Assembly (NCBI RefSeq): GCF_025264665.1
Contig: NZ_CP073697.1
Location: 4,259,501 to 4,323,500 of the forward strand
DNA from: Edaphobacter flagellatus
Lineage (GTDB): Bacteria; Acidobacteriota; Terriglobia; Terriglobales; Acidobacteriaceae
Direction of reading: 5' to 3'
Length of the DNA: 64,000 bases
Each line of letters begins with the position of its first letter. The first letter of the stretch is position 1. Shown piece after piece: positions 45,131-55,300 of the stretch. The translations under genes were made by a program, and so were the position numbers. Below the pieces are notes generated by a model that was given only the letters and a program-made list of their open reading frames with translations, had not been told where the DNA came from and made no database searches.

Positions 45131-47350
45131 GTGCACTTTAGCGAAGGCAAGCGGACGGGGCTAACGATCTGTGTGCCTGTCTCCGATATAGAAGATGTGG
45201 ACGAGCTGACGAAAGAATTCATCGCAGAGAGCCAGGAGGGTCTGGACCGCATGGAGCGGTGCCTGACCGAGCTGGAGACGAGGCCCGAGGATTGCGCCCA
45301 GCTGGTGGGTGAGATCTTCCGGGCGGTGCATACGATCAAGGGAACGACGGGATTCCTCGGGTTCTCGCGGCTGGAGAAGCTGGCGCATGCGGGTGAACAT
45401 TTGCTGGGGTCGCTTCGCGAAGGAAGGATTACGGTAAGCGAAGAGCTGATCAGCGGGCTTCTGCGCCTGCTGGATGGGCTACGGGCCATTCTTGCTTTGA
45501 TCGATGAGACGGGGAGCGAGGGGCAGCGCACAGGGACCGAAGATCGTGAGCTTATCGAAGAGCTGGCCGCGCTGAACAGCGAAGCGGAAGATGACCATTC
45601 GTCTGTAAACGAGCCAACGCCCATCATCATGAAGACTGCGGAGACGCACGTTGCGGCGGAGTCGCAGGCAGAGAAGACGCCAGCGGTTGCTGCCGCAGGC
45701 GCTGGCGCAAGCAACGACAAGACATTACGTATCGATGTGGATGTGCTGAACCGCATGATGAATCTGGTGGGCGAACTGGTGCTGACGCGCAACCAGATGC
45801 TGCAGAGCGGCGTGGAGTCGACGAGCTTTCCTGAGCTTGCTCGCAGGCTCGATAGCGTGACGGCCGATCTGCGTGAGACGGTGATGCAGGCACGCATGCA
45901 GCCGGTCGGCAATCTGTTCGGAAAATTTCCGCGCATGGTTCGCGATCTGGCGCGGACGTGTGGCCGCGAAGTGCGCATTGAGTTCTTCGGCCAGGAGACG
46001 GGCTTAGACAAGAGCTTGCTGGAGGCGATCAAAGATCCGCTGACGCATGCGGTGCGGAATGCGGTGGATCATGGCATCGAACCGGCGTCGGACCGCGTGC
46101 TTCGAGGCAAGCCTGCAGAGGGATGCATCACACTGAAGGCCTTCCATCAAGGAGGGTCGGTCGTCATCGAGGTTTCGGACGATGGCGGCGGAATCGCAAT
46201 GGAGCGTGTTCTGGCGAAGGCCATCGAGCGCGGTCTGGTGACGGCGGAACAGGCAGCGGAGATGAGCGAGCGCGAGGCGCTGCAACTGATCTTCCTGCCA
46301 GGCTTTTCGACGGCTGCCGCGGTGACGACGGTTTCTGGCCGCGGCGTCGGTATGGATGTGGTGCGAGCCAATATTGAGAAGGTAGGCGGCAGCGTTGAGC
46401 TTGAATCGAAAGTGGGCGTCGGAACGACGTTGCGCCTGCGGGTTCCACTGACGCTGGCGATTGTGCCTGCATTGGTGGTTCGCAGTGGCGGACAGAGCTT
46501 TGCTTTGCCGCAGACGACGCTGGTGGAGCTGGTCTACATCCCGGCGCGCGATGCCTCGCAGGCCGTGGAGCGGGTGGGTGCGGCGGAGGTCTATCGTCTG
46601 CGTGGCCGCCTGCTGCCGATGGTGTGGCTTGACCGGCTGCTCGGGTTGAAGACGTCAGCTGAAGAGCACGGGTTCTACATGGCTGTGCTTGAGGCAGAGG
46701 GATGTCGCTATGGTCTGGTCGTCGATGACCTGCTCGCCCCGGAAGAGATTGTGGTGAAGCCGTTGTCGGCGGTGCTGCGCGAGGTGGGATTGTTTTCGGG
46801 AGCGACGGTGCTTGGAAATGGCGCTCTGGCGCTGATTCTCGATATCGCAGCTACTGCGGCTCGTGCGGGTGTGAAGCCTGTGGTGGAAGAAGAAGAGGAG
46901 AAGACAGCAGAGGTAAGGCAGAAGCATGAAGAGCTGTTTCTGGTTTTCGAAGACAGGGCGCGTGAGCGCACGGCGCTTCCGCTGGAACTGGTGGAGAGGA
47001 TTGAGAGTGTTCCTCTGAGCCAGATTGAGTATGTGAACGGACGTGCTTTGCTGCAGTATCGCGGCGAGCTGTTACCGCTGCGTGACGATGGCCATGTGCT
47101 TGACGAACTGGAAGCGGATGGACCGCAGCATGAGGTAGCGACGGTATTGATCTGTGGCGATGCGCATGCGAAGACGGCGTCGCGCATGGGAGTTGTGGTC
47201 AGGCGTGTGCTGGATGTTTCGGATGGAGCGCTGGTGGACCAGGACAAGGCCACGGGAGGCGTGGAGATGGCGTTGGTGAAGGAGAAGCTGACGGCGGTTT
47301 ACCGCGGCCTGGACGCAGAGATGACGACGGGATGGAGGGATGTGGCGTGA
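45131..47350 (+). CDS. cheA: Chemotaxis histidine kinase CheA
   Basis: 739 residues if it starts at the GTG at 45131; GTG at 45173 or 45197 (DELTKEF...) also fit and have no better ribosome site. Domain order: HPt with VHTIKGTTG around residue 66, a charged linker, H-kinase dimerisation, HATPase_c with NAVDHGIE, GRGVGMD and a GVGTTLRL G-box, then CheW-like. A second, degenerate CheW-like part (about 600-739) is present. It is the first gene of a coupled che operon. Confidence 0.93.
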   Translation: MHFSEGKRTGLTICVPVSDIEDVDELTKEFIAESQEGLDRMERCLTELETRPEDCAQLVGEIFRAVHTIKGTTGFLGFSRLEKLAHAGEHLLGSLREGRITVSEELISGLLRLLDGLRAILALIDETGSEGQRTGTEDRELIEELAALNSEAEDDHSSVNEPTPIIMKTAETHVAAESQAEKTPAVAAAGAGASNDKTLRIDVDVLNRMMNLVGELVLTRNQMLQSGVESTSFPELARRLDSVTADLRETVMQARMQPVGNLFGKFPRMVRDLARTCGREVRIEFFGQETGLDKSLLEAIKDPLTHAVRNAVDHGIEPASDRVLRGKPAEGCITLKAFHQGGSVVIEVSDDGGGIAMERVLAKAIERGLVTAEQAAEMSEREALQLIFLPGFSTAAAVTTVSGRGVGMDVVRANIEKVGGSVELESKVGVGTTLRLRVPLTLAIVPALVVRSGGQSFALPQTTLVELVYIPARDASQAVERVGAAEVYRLRGRLLPMVWLDRLLGLKTSAEEHGFYMAVLEAEGCRYGLVVDDLLAPEEIVVKPLSAVLREVGLFSGATVLGNGALALILDIAATAARAGVKPVVEEEEEKTAEVRQKHEELFLVFEDRARERTALPLELVERIESVPLSQIEYVNGRALLQYRGELLPLRDDGHVLDELEADGPQHEVATVLICGDAHAKTASRMGVVVRRVLDVSDGALVDQDKATGGVEMALVKEKLTAVYRGLDAEMTTGWRDVA

Positions 47351-47859
47351 AGATTGTGGCGCAGGAGTTGGAGCAGATTCACGAGGACGACAGCATCTCG
47401 TTGTGCTCGATGTTTGCAGGCGATGAGAGCTTTGGCATTGATACCGGCAAGATCCGTGAGGTGCTGGGGAAGAGAGAGCTTGAGCGTGTTCCGATGGCCC
47501 CGGTGTTTGTCGCAGGCGTTGTGCCTTATCGCGGCGATGTTCTGACGGCGGTGAGCTTTCGCGCGTTGCTTGGACTTAGTGAAAGCGAGAGGCCGGGGTG
47601 CGTGCTGGTGCTGGAAGACGATGAAGGACAGGAGCGGTTTGGGCTGCTGGTGGATTCGGTCGGCGGCGTAGTGACAGTGAGCAAACGCATGCTGGAGTCG
47701 AATCCATGCACGCTGGATTCGCGATGCAAGTGGTTGTTTGATGGCGCGTACAAGATGCAATCTGGCTTGATGATTCAGCTTGACCCGCAGAAGCTGCGTC
47801 CCTCGCGCCTGGCGGAGACGGGGATGTTTCGGCATGGAGCGCCAGGAGAAGCGGCATGA
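47347..47859 (+). CDS. cheW: Chemotaxis adaptor CheW
   Basis: 170 residues. SH3-like scaffold that links receptors to CheA. It contains GIDTGKIREVLG, VPYRGDVLTAVSF and GLLVDSVGGVV, typical CheW strands. I chose the GTG at 47347: GGAGGG lies 8 bases upstream and it overlaps the cheA stop in GTGA. An in-frame ATG at 47332 is also possible. Confidence 0.9.
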   Translation: MKIVAQELEQIHEDDSISLCSMFAGDESFGIDTGKIREVLGKRELERVPMAPVFVAGVVPYRGDVLTAVSFRALLGLSESERPGCVLVLEDDEGQERFGLLVDSVGGVVTVSKRMLESNPCTLDSRCKWLFDGAYKMQSGLMIQLDPQKLRPSRLAETGMFRHGAPGEAA

Positions 47860-48230
47860 GGGTGTTGATTGTGGACGATTCCAGCTTTGTGCGGGAGTAC
47901 CTGCGGCATCTGCTGGACGGCATGGGCATGGCTTGCGAAGAGGCTGCGGACGGCAGTGCTGCGCTGGAGGTGCTGGCGGCGCAACGAGACCGGGAGTTCG
48001 ACCTGATGCTGCTGGATGTGAATATGCCGGTCATGAACGGCCTGGAATGCGTGAAGGCGTTGCGGCAGGCGAGACTGCAGCCAGAGATGAAGGTGATGAT
48101 GGTGACGACTGAGGCCGACAACAGCTTTATCCTGCGGGCTCTGGACAACGGCGCTGACGAGTTCCTGATGAAGCCGTTTACGCAGGAGAGCCTGCGCGAA
48201 AAGATGATGCTACTTGGCTTTGCGGCTTGA
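47856..48230 (+). CDS. cheY: CheY-like single-domain response regulator
   Basis: 124 residues. Receiver domain with the full active site: acidic VDDSS, phosphoacceptor Asp in LLLDVNMPVMNG near residue 53, Thr in MVTTEA and Lys in LMKPF. The start overlaps the cheW stop in ATGA. It could act on a flagellar or pilus motor or on another output; none is in the window. Confidence 0.92.
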   Translation: MRVLIVDDSSFVREYLRHLLDGMGMACEEAADGSAALEVLAAQRDREFDLMLLDVNMPVMNGLECVKALRQARLQPEMKVMMVTTEADNSFILRALDNGADEFLMKPFTQESLREKMMLLGFAA

Positions 48231-48270
48231 AGTTGGAGCGTGACGAGATCGGTTTGAGGAAAGAAGGAAG

Positions 48271-49503
48271 ATGCAGACGGAGACTATGAGGCAGCGTCCT
48301 CTCCGGATTCTTGCCGCAGATGATTCAGCCGTGATGCGCGGCGTGATGCGAGCGCTGTTTTTGCGTCATGGCGCCGATGGACGCGGCGCCGAGTTGCCGG
48401 GCATGGAGCTTGTAGGCGCTGCGCGTGATGGCGTGGAGTGTCTGGATGCCGTCCAGCGTTTGAAGCCGGATGTGCTTGTTCTCGATCTTGAGATGCCACA
48501 GCTGAGCGGGCTGGAGGTGCTTGACCGTTTGCGCACGTCGCGGTCGATGCTGCCGGTGATTATGTGCAGCTCGCATACGGAGCGTGGAGCGCGTGCAACG
48601 CTGGATGCGCTTGCGCGCGGGGCTTCGGACTATGTGATGAAGCCTGCCGGGCAGAGAGATTTTGAAAGCGCGTTGTTCTCTCTGGCGCAGCAGCTATTGC
48701 CGCGCATTGCGGCGCTTGCTGCCGGACGCAGAGAGAACATGATTGCGGTACGTTCCGCAGCTCCTGCTTCGACGGCTGTTCAGGAGAGACGATCGGATGC
48801 GAGCCACGAACGCCGTGCTCCGCTTGAGGTGGTAGTGATTGGCGTTTCGACGGGAGGCCCGGCTGCGCTTGAGCAATTGCTGCCGCGACTATCGGAGGAT
48901 TTTCCTGTGCCGGTGCTGATTGTGCAGCACATGCCGAAGCTTTTTACGGGCGTGCTGGCAGAGCGATTAGGCAGAATCTGTCCGCTGAGAGTGGAGGAGG
49001 CCTATCACGGGGCGCAGATCAGGCCGGGGACGATATGGCTGGCTCCAGGAGATGCGCATATGGAGGTGATGCCGCAGGCTCTGAGCAACTGGGATGCCGT
49101 CAGACCTGCGCGCGGTGCGGCTATCAAGCTGCACTGGCAGGAGCCGCTGCATCACTGCCGGCCAGCGGTGGATTATCTTTTTCATTCGGCTGCGAGGTTG
49201 TATGGCGCGGGTTCTCTGGCGCTGGTGCTGACGGGGATGGGCTCGGATGGATTGGATGGCGCACGCGCGATTCATGCACAGGGAGGCGTCGTACTGGCGC
49301 AGGATGAGGCGACTTCGGCGGTCTGGGGGATGCCGGGCCGCGTGGCGGAGTCGGGCATCGCTGCGGCAACGCTGCCGCTTCAGGCACTGGCGCGTGAGGT
49401 GAATCAGTGGGTGCGTACAGGACGTCCTGCCAGAGAGACGGAGGCGCTGCGCGTAACGAACCACGCGCGTACGCGTGGGGAGGTAGCGCATGGGCTGTTC
49501 TGA
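48271..49503 (+). CDS. cheB: Chemotaxis methylesterase CheB
   Basis: 410 residues. A receiver domain (phosphoacceptor in LVLDLEMPQLSG near residue 73; Lys in VMKPAG) is joined by a linker to the methylesterase domain. The catalytic triad is visible: Ser in GVSTGGP near 192, His in VQHMPK near 220 and Asp in TGMGSDG near 323. It removes methyl groups from receptors. AAGGAAG upstream supports the start; the stop overlaps cheR by 14 bases. Confidence 0.93.
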   Translation: MQTETMRQRPLRILAADDSAVMRGVMRALFLRHGADGRGAELPGMELVGAARDGVECLDAVQRLKPDVLVLDLEMPQLSGLEVLDRLRTSRSMLPVIMCSSHTERGARATLDALARGASDYVMKPAGQRDFESALFSLAQQLLPRIAALAAGRRENMIAVRSAAPASTAVQERRSDASHERRAPLEVVVIGVSTGGPAALEQLLPRLSEDFPVPVLIVQHMPKLFTGVLAERLGRICPLRVEEAYHGAQIRPGTIWLAPGDAHMEVMPQALSNWDAVRPARGAAIKLHWQEPLHHCRPAVDYLFHSAARLYGAGSLALVLTGMGSDGLDGARAIHAQGGVVLAQDEATSAVWGMPGRVAESGIAAATLPLQALAREVNQWVRTGRPARETEALRVTNHARTRGEVAHGLF

Positions 49504-50314
49504 CGCGGATTACAGTTATTTACGCGATCTGGTATTGCAGCAGTCGGCGAATTTGATTGATCCGTCTCGCAATGCGCTATTCGATACCAGGTTGACGCCG
49601 GTGGTGCAGATGGCCGGTGCATCGAGCGTGAAAGACCTGGTGAAGATGCTGCGCACGAATCGTCCGGCGCATCTGCATCGTGCAGTGGCCGAGGCAATGA
49701 CGATCAATGAGACGAGCTTCTTTCGTGACGTGAAGCCATATGAGCTTTTGCGCAGAACGATTCTGCCGCGGCTGATGGAGGAGAAGAAAAAAGAGCGGCG
49801 TCTGCGGATATGGAGCGCAGCGAGCTCGACCGGGCAGGAGGCGTACAGCATGGCGATGCTGATGCTTTCGCATTTCCCGGAGCTTGCGGATTGGGATGTG
49901 AAGATTGTCGGAACGGACATTTCGCGCCGCGTTGTCGAGTATGCGAAGCGTGGGCGGTATAGTCGTCTTGAAGTGAACCGGGGTTTGCCTGCGGGGATGT
50001 TATTGCGCTACATGGTGCGCGATGGAGAAGAGTGGGAGATCAGTGCGCAGGTGCGTGCGATGTGTGAGTTTCATTGCGCGAATCTCTGTATGCCGCTTTC
50101 CTTTCTGCCGGTCTTCGATCTGGTGCTGTTGCGGAATGTGCTGCTGTATTTTTCGCAGCAGGACAGAAGCACGGTCTTCCGCCATGTGCATCGGCAGATG
50201 GCGCGCGAGGGGTATCTGCTGCTGGGGAATGCAGAGCAGGCGGACGAATCGACGGACCAGTTTGCGGTGGAGTTCTCTACGAATGAAAGCTCGTACTTCT
50301 ACCGGCCTGCGTGA
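49490..50314 (+). CDS. cheR: Chemotaxis methyltransferase CheR
   Basis: 274 residues. SAM-dependent methylation of receptor glutamates. An alpha-helical N-terminal domain is followed by ETSFFRD, the SAM-binding WSAASSTGQEAYSMAM, GTDIS and the RNVLLYF motif. It starts inside cheB, so the five che genes are translationally coupled. No MCP gene, whose product would be its substrate, is in the window. Confidence 0.93.
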   Translation: MGCSDADYSYLRDLVLQQSANLIDPSRNALFDTRLTPVVQMAGASSVKDLVKMLRTNRPAHLHRAVAEAMTINETSFFRDVKPYELLRRTILPRLMEEKKKERRLRIWSAASSTGQEAYSMAMLMLSHFPELADWDVKIVGTDISRRVVEYAKRGRYSRLEVNRGLPAGMLLRYMVRDGEEWEISAQVRAMCEFHCANLCMPLSFLPVFDLVLLRNVLLYFSQQDRSTVFRHVHRQMAREGYLLLGNAEQADESTDQFAVEFSTNESSYFYRPA

Positions 50315-50323
50315 AGAAGAGGT

Positions 50324-52936
50324 TTATTGAGGAGGCTGCTGTGCGGGTTGCTGCTCTTTTTTCTTGTCGCCTCCGCCACCGAAGATCTTCTGGAAGATGT
50401 TCTTTTTCTTTTGTGGCTGCGGTTCTGCTGGCTGCGGCAGTGCGGGCTCGGCATCGGTTCCATGCGGGGCATGGGACACCGGCTGACTGACGGGAGGCTC
50501 GGCGGGTTGCGGTTCTGGAGACGCATGTCCGCCGAGACCGAAGAGCTTCTGGAAGAAGTTCTGCGGATTCTCGTTCATCTGGCTGCAGGAGCCGGTCGGT
50601 GCGGTGCCATCGAGAAAGGCTGCGTATAGGTTTTTCTCGGGGCAGCTGGAGTCGGCGAGCAGGCCGGAGACGCGGTCGATGCGCGCGACGGTGATGCCTG
50701 AAGGCGGCGAGAAGGACTTGACGTCGGAGTACTGGGGAAGCTGGATGGCCCGCTTCATGAACTCGGTCCAGATGGGAGCAGCGGCGTCGGCGCCCTGGAG
50801 CTTGATGTCGGTGTAGTCGTCGTTGCCGACCCAGACGACACAGAGCAGGGTGGAGGTGTAAGCAGCGAACCAGGCATCGTGCTCGGTGCCGGTCTTACCG
50901 GCAGCCGGTGCGGTAAAGCCGCGTCCGCGTACGCCAGCGGCGGTGCCGTAGTTCATCACACCTTCCATGAGGGACTGGGTGAGAAAGGCGACGCGGGGAT
51001 CGAGAACCTGCTTGGCTTCCGGCGAGTAGTCGGCGACGATGTCGCCGGAGGAGTTGCGCACGGAGGCAAGCATCCACGGATTGATGTGGACGCCATTGTT
51101 GGCGAAGACCGTGTATGCACCCGCCATATCGATAGGCGTGGCGTTGTAGGTTCCAATGGCCATGGAAGGGGTGCCCCGCGCATTGGTGATGCCTGCAGAG
51201 CGGGCGAGCGCGGCGACGTTGTTGTAGCCGACCTGTTGCGCAAGGGCGATAGTCGCGATGTTCAGCGAGTGCGCGAGGGCATCGGCGGCGGTGACCATGC
51301 CAGGGTATTCGCCCTTGACGAAGTTGCCGGGTATATAGGACTTGCCCCCGGTTCCGAAGTCTTGAGGATCGTCGTTGATCTTGGTAACAGCGGTGAAGGG
51401 GCCGTTGCCGTCGAGGTTGGTTCCGTTCAACGAGGTGTTATAAGCGGCTGCATAAACAAAGGGTTTGAAGATCGAACCCGTCGGGCGCTGGGCGACAGCA
51501 TGATTGAGCTGCGAGGTCGCATAGTTTCTTCCGCCGACGAGAGCGAGAATCTGGCCGGTGTGGGGATTGAGAGCAATGAGCGCAACCTGCGGGTAGGTGA
51601 TGGGGCCATTGTCCTGCTTGCGGGCGTAACGCTTACGCACAAGTTCGTCGACGCTCTTCATGCCGAGCTCAACAGCTTCTGAGGCGACCTGCTGCAACTC
51701 AGGATCGAGCGAGGTATAGATGCGCAGGTTCTGGTGCGCGAGGTCCTGATCGTTGATGCGCTGAACAAGCTGATCGTGGACCATGTCGACGAAGTAGGGA
51801 GCTTCGCTGGCCTCGACGTTGGGGGCAGCGAGCTTCAATGGCTCGGCCTTGGCATGCGTGGCCTCGCTGGGCGTGATGGCGTTGGTTTCGACCATCGAGT
51901 CGAGGACGATATTGCGGCGGGCCAGTGCGCGTTCGGGATGGCGATACGGATTGAGGCGGCTGGGGCTCTGAATCATGCCGGCCAGCATGGCGCACTCGGC
52001 TGTATCGAGCTGCTTCATGTCTTTGCCGAAGAAGGCCTGTGAAGCCTCGCCAAAGCCATTGATGTCATAGCTGCCGCGATGCCCCAGGTTGATCTGGTTG
52101 GCGTAAATCTCGAAGATCTGCTGCTTGGTGAAGCGTGCCTCGAGCTGAAAGGCGACGAGAATCTGGGTGAGCTTGTACTTGATGAACTCCAGCTTGTTGG
52201 AGCGGTTGGGCTCGACGAAGAGCAGCTTCGCCAGCTGCATGGTCAGGGTCGATCCGCCCCCGCGCACTTTGCGGTCGCCGATCATGTCGTGCCAGATCCA
52301 GCCGAGCATGCTGACGTAGTTAATGCCGCCGTGCTCGAAGAATCTGCGATCTTCGATGGCCAGCACGGACTGCACCATGCGCGGAGGGATGTCTTTGTAG
52401 GTGACAAGCAGCCTCTTGGTGCGGCTGTTGTCTTCGGAGAGTGCCGTAATGAGCTGCGGTTCCAGCTCATAGGCGCTTAGTTCCGCGCTGTTCTCCGCAG
52501 TGATCTTCTGCACGACGCCACCTGAGGTGGAGATGGTTGCGCCGTCGGTGGTGTGATAGCTCTCCGGGCCAGGCTTGATAAAGATGCTGTCGCCGTTGAG
52601 CTGGTAGGTGCCAAGCTGCGGATTGCTGTTGTAGCCCGCGCGCCGGAGGTCGGAGGCAATGGCAGAGGCAGTCAACTTCTGTCCGTCGCGCACTTCGCGG
52701 GGAGCAGCATAGATCTGCGAGACGTTGGCGAAGATGGGGCCGTTTTTCAGGCGATCGTCAACGATGCGCTCGTACTTGAAGTAGAGATAGCCAAAGAAGG
52801 CGACTGCGATCACAAGGCAACCGAGCACGGCGACAAGCGCCATGCGCACGAAGCGGTTTTCAAGATGTAACCGCTCGATCAGGCTGGTTCGCGTATTGCT
52901 CGATTTGCTGCTGCCGTATTTGAGTTTGACGGGCAA
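50324..52936 (-). CDS. Class A penicillin-binding protein (GT51 + transpeptidase)
   Basis: 870 residues, PBP1b-like layout. A membrane anchor near residue 32-52 is followed by a UB2H-like region (~75-150). The GT51 domain polymerises glycan (EDRRFFEHGG near 195, GGGSTLTMQLAK). The transpeptidase domain has Ser in GSIFK near 487, SLN and GKTGTEHD near 679. A ~100-residue Pro/Gln/Lys-rich C-terminal tail ends in KKKEQQPAQQPPQ. It is convergent with cheR, 9 bases away. Confidence 0.93.
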   Translation of the reverse strand: MPVKLKYGSSKSSNTRTSLIERLHLENRFVRMALVAVLGCLVIAVAFFGYLYFKYERIVDDRLKNGPIFANVSQIYAAPREVRDGQKLTASAIASDLRRAGYNSNPQLGTYQLNGDSIFIKPGPESYHTTDGATISTSGGVVQKITAENSAELSAYELEPQLITALSEDNSRTKRLLVTYKDIPPRMVQSVLAIEDRRFFEHGGINYVSMLGWIWHDMIGDRKVRGGGSTLTMQLAKLLFVEPNRSNKLEFIKYKLTQILVAFQLEARFTKQQIFEIYANQINLGHRGSYDINGFGEASQAFFGKDMKQLDTAECAMLAGMIQSPSRLNPYRHPERALARRNIVLDSMVETNAITPSEATHAKAEPLKLAAPNVEASEAPYFVDMVHDQLVQRINDQDLAHQNLRIYTSLDPELQQVASEAVELGMKSVDELVRKRYARKQDNGPITYPQVALIALNPHTGQILALVGGRNYATSQLNHAVAQRPTGSIFKPFVYAAAYNTSLNGTNLDGNGPFTAVTKINDDPQDFGTGGKSYIPGNFVKGEYPGMVTAADALAHSLNIATIALAQQVGYNNVAALARSAGITNARGTPSMAIGTYNATPIDMAGAYTVFANNGVHINPWMLASVRNSSGDIVADYSPEAKQVLDPRVAFLTQSLMEGVMNYGTAAGVRGRGFTAPAAGKTGTEHDAWFAAYTSTLLCVVWVGNDDYTDIKLQGADAAAPIWTEFMKRAIQLPQYSDVKSFSPPSGITVARIDRVSGLLADSSCPEKNLYAAFLDGTAPTGSCSQMNENPQNFFQKLFGLGGHASPEPQPAEPPVSQPVSHAPHGTDAEPALPQPAEPQPQKKKNIFQKIFGGGGDKKKEQQPAQQPPQ

Positions 52937-52978
52937 AGTGCTCTTTCTATAAGACGCTTAGATGGCCAAAACCGGGGA

Positions 52979-54757
52979 TCAGGGTTGCAACCGGGATGTT
53001 ACCTGTTTGGCAACCGTTGCTGCTACGGCATCGAGTGCAACCTCTTGCATAGTGCCTGCGAGACGATCGACAACCTCAACCTTGCCCTCAGCAACGCCGC
53101 GTCCAATATTGATTCGATAGGGGATACCAATGAGGTCGGCGTCCTTGAACTTGACGCCCGCACGCTCATCACGATCGTCCAGAAGGACATCGATGCCTGC
53201 GGCTTCGAGTTCTGCTGCAATTTTTTCACCTGCGGCGAGCAGGTTGGCTTCCGCGACATTGGTGATGGTAACGACAGTCTGGAAGGGAGCGATCGCCGGA
53301 TGCAGCGCATAAGCCGAGCCATTGTTCGCGGCGGCGGAGGATTCGATGGCAGCGGTGAGGATGCGCTCGATGCCGATGCCGTAGCTGCCCATGATCGGCG
53401 TGACTTCCTTGCCGTCGCGGTTGAGGACAGAGGCTCCCATGGACTTCGAATACTTGTAGCCGAGCTTGAAGATGTGGCCGATCTCGACGGCTTTGCCGAG
53501 ACGCAGCGGCTCACCGTTGATGGGATCTGGCTCGCCTTCATTGATGTTGCGAACGTCGGCGGTCAGCGTCGGCTTGAAATCGCGCATCGGCGTGACATTG
53601 CGGAGGTGGTACTCCTCTTTGTTGGCCCCGGCGATAAGGTTGGTGCGACCTTCGAGAGCCTTGTCGAGAATGACGAGCGTGCCCGGCTTCTTCGGATGCG
53701 GCGCAGCCTCCACGCCGATGGGGCCGAGGTAGCCTGCCGGAGCCTTGAAGATTTCGATGATCTCTTCCGGCGTCATCGGACGCAGTTCACCGCCTGCAAG
53801 CGCTGCGAGCTTGGCTTCGTTGAGCGAGTGATCTCCGCGCAGGAAGATGACCACCGGGCGCACAGCGCCGAGCTTGTCGTGGTCGGCCTTCGGCAGATCA
53901 ACGATGTAAGCCATCGTTTTGATCTGATGCTGCGGCTGGACGTTGAGAAATGCGCCGACCTCTTCAATCGTGCGCTGGCCCGGCGTGTGGACGAGCTCGG
54001 GCGAGCCGTCGCCGGTGGCTGCAAGGTCTTCGACCGGGGCGAGTTTGGAAGTGGCCTTCTCGAGATTGGCGGCATAGCCGGACGGAGCGCTGGCGATCAG
54101 GTCTTCGCCTGCCTCGGTGTAGACCATGAACTCCTGCGAGGCGGAGCCGCCCATGGCTCCGGAGTCGGCTTCGACGGCAACGAACTGAAGACCGCAGCGG
54201 GTGAAGATGCGGCGATAGGCTTTGTCGTGTTTGTTGTAACTCTCATCGAGGCCCGCCTCGTCGATGTCGAACGAGTAGGCGTCCTTCATGATGAACTGAC
54301 GCACGCGCAACAAGCCGGACTTCGGCCGTGGCTCGTCGCGGAACTTGGTTTGAATCTGATACCAGATCTGCGGAAGCTGTTTGTAGCTGCGCAGCTCGTT
54401 GCGCGCGATGGAGGTCATCACCTCTTCGTGCGTCATGCCAAGGCACAGGTCGGCGCCTTTGCGGTCCTTCAGGCGGAACATGTTGTCGCCCATAACCTGC
54501 CAGCGGCCGGACTCTTCCCATATCTCGCGCGGATTCAGCGCGGGCAGCAGAAACTCCTGTCCGATCTTGTCCATCTCCTGGCGCACGATGCCGACAATCT
54601 TGTTGATCGACCGGTTGCCGAGAAAGAGATAGCTGTAGATGCCTGCGCCGAGCTGGCGGATATAACCGGCGCGCAGCAGCAGCTTGTGACTGGCAACTTC
54701 GGCGTCTGCAGGAGCTTCACGAAGGGTGGGAATGAAGAGTTGGGACCAGCGATGCAT
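52979..54757 (-). CDS. proS: Prolyl-tRNA synthetase, bacterial type
   Basis: 592 residues. Class II synthetase charging tRNA-Pro. The start [16 protein letters not shown] is typical, motif 2 region [13 protein letters not shown] and the INS editing insertion (about 230-390) are present, and motif 3 reads [10 protein letters not shown]. The C-terminal anticodon-binding domain includes [19 protein letters not shown]. The ORF on the opposite strand here is a composition artefact. Confidence 0.96.
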   Translation of the reverse strand: MHRWSQLFIPTLREAPADAEVASHKLLLRAGYIRQLGAGIYSYLFLGNRSINKIVGIVRQEMDKIGQEFLLPALNPREIWEESGRWQVMGDNMFRLKDRKGADLCLGMTHEEVMTSIARNELRSYKQLPQIWYQIQTKFRDEPRPKSGLLRVRQFIMKDAYSFDIDEAGLDESYNKHDKAYRRIFTRCGLQFVAVEADSGAMGGSASQEFMVYTEAGEDLIASAPSGYAANLEKATSKLAPVEDLAATGDGSPELVHTPGQRTIEEVGAFLNVQPQHQIKTMAYIVDLPKADHDKLGAVRPVVIFLRGDHSLNEAKLAALAGGELRPMTPEEIIEIFKAPAGYLGPIGVEAAPHPKKPGTLVILDKALEGRTNLIAGANKEEYHLRNVTPMRDFKPTLTADVRNINEGEPDPINGEPLRLGKAVEIGHIFKLGYKYSKSMGASVLNRDGKEVTPIMGSYGIGIERILTAAIESSAAANNGSAYALHPAIAPFQTVVTITNVAEANLLAAGEKIAAELEAAGIDVLLDDRDERAGVKFKDADLIGIPYRINIGRGVAEGKVEVVDRLAGTMQEVALDAVAATVAKQVTSRLQP

Positions 54758-54823
54758 GGGTTCTGTGATGACCTTTTCTGTCCGTTATGTTGATTGCTTT
54801 TTATTCTAACTTCCAGCGACCGC

Positions 54824-55294
54824 TTATGTGTTCAAGGAGAGGCGATAGCGGCACTTCCTGGGATGACCCTTCTGATGGATGATGCAGTCCTTGGGCACAT
54901 CGACGATCTCAATGAGCTCCGCTCCTGTTAGCTCAAGCGTTCTGCGCGAGGCGATGTTCTCCGGATCACATGTAATCCATACCGGATCGATTCCTAAGTT
55001 CGCGGCTAATGGCATCAGCAGACGAACAGCACGAGCGGCATAGCGATGGCCGCGGTGCTCGGGCAAGACGCTATAGCCAATGTGGCCGGCATACATTTCG
55101 ACATGCTTCGTCGAGCCGATCCTCAGACGAGCATTGCCCATCGTCTCGCCGGAGATGGCATGAGTTAGCAGAAACTGATAGGTCGGGACATGGTGCGTTA
55201 TGTCTAATTCGAAGCGATCGAGACGCAGCAAGAGGTCTTGATCACGAAGCTCGCCTGGCAGAATGGGCATTTTCAGCGGAGAGTCCACATGCAC
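54824..55294 (-). CDS. GNAT-family N-acetyltransferase
   Basis: 156 residues. GNAT fold with acetyl-CoA motif A as GYSVLPEHRGHRYAARA near residue 72, followed by RTLELTGAE. It resembles RimJ/L-type acyltransferases acting on proteins or small amines; the substrate is unknown. It starts 6 bases after the stop of the KdsD-type gene upstream on the same strand, so they are probably co-transcribed. Confidence 0.8.
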   Translation of the reverse strand: MHVDSPLKMPILPGELRDQDLLLRLDRFELDITHHVPTYQFLLTHAISGETMGNARLRIGSTKHVEMYAGHIGYSVLPEHRGHRYAARAVRLLMPLAANLGIDPVWITCDPENIASRRTLELTGAELIEIVDVPKDCIIHQKGHPRKCRYRLSLNT

Positions 55295-55300
55295 CCCCGG

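Noticed and set aside
52985..54793. 602-codon open frame antisense to proS
   Set aside because: It mirrors the proS coding region; composition artefact.
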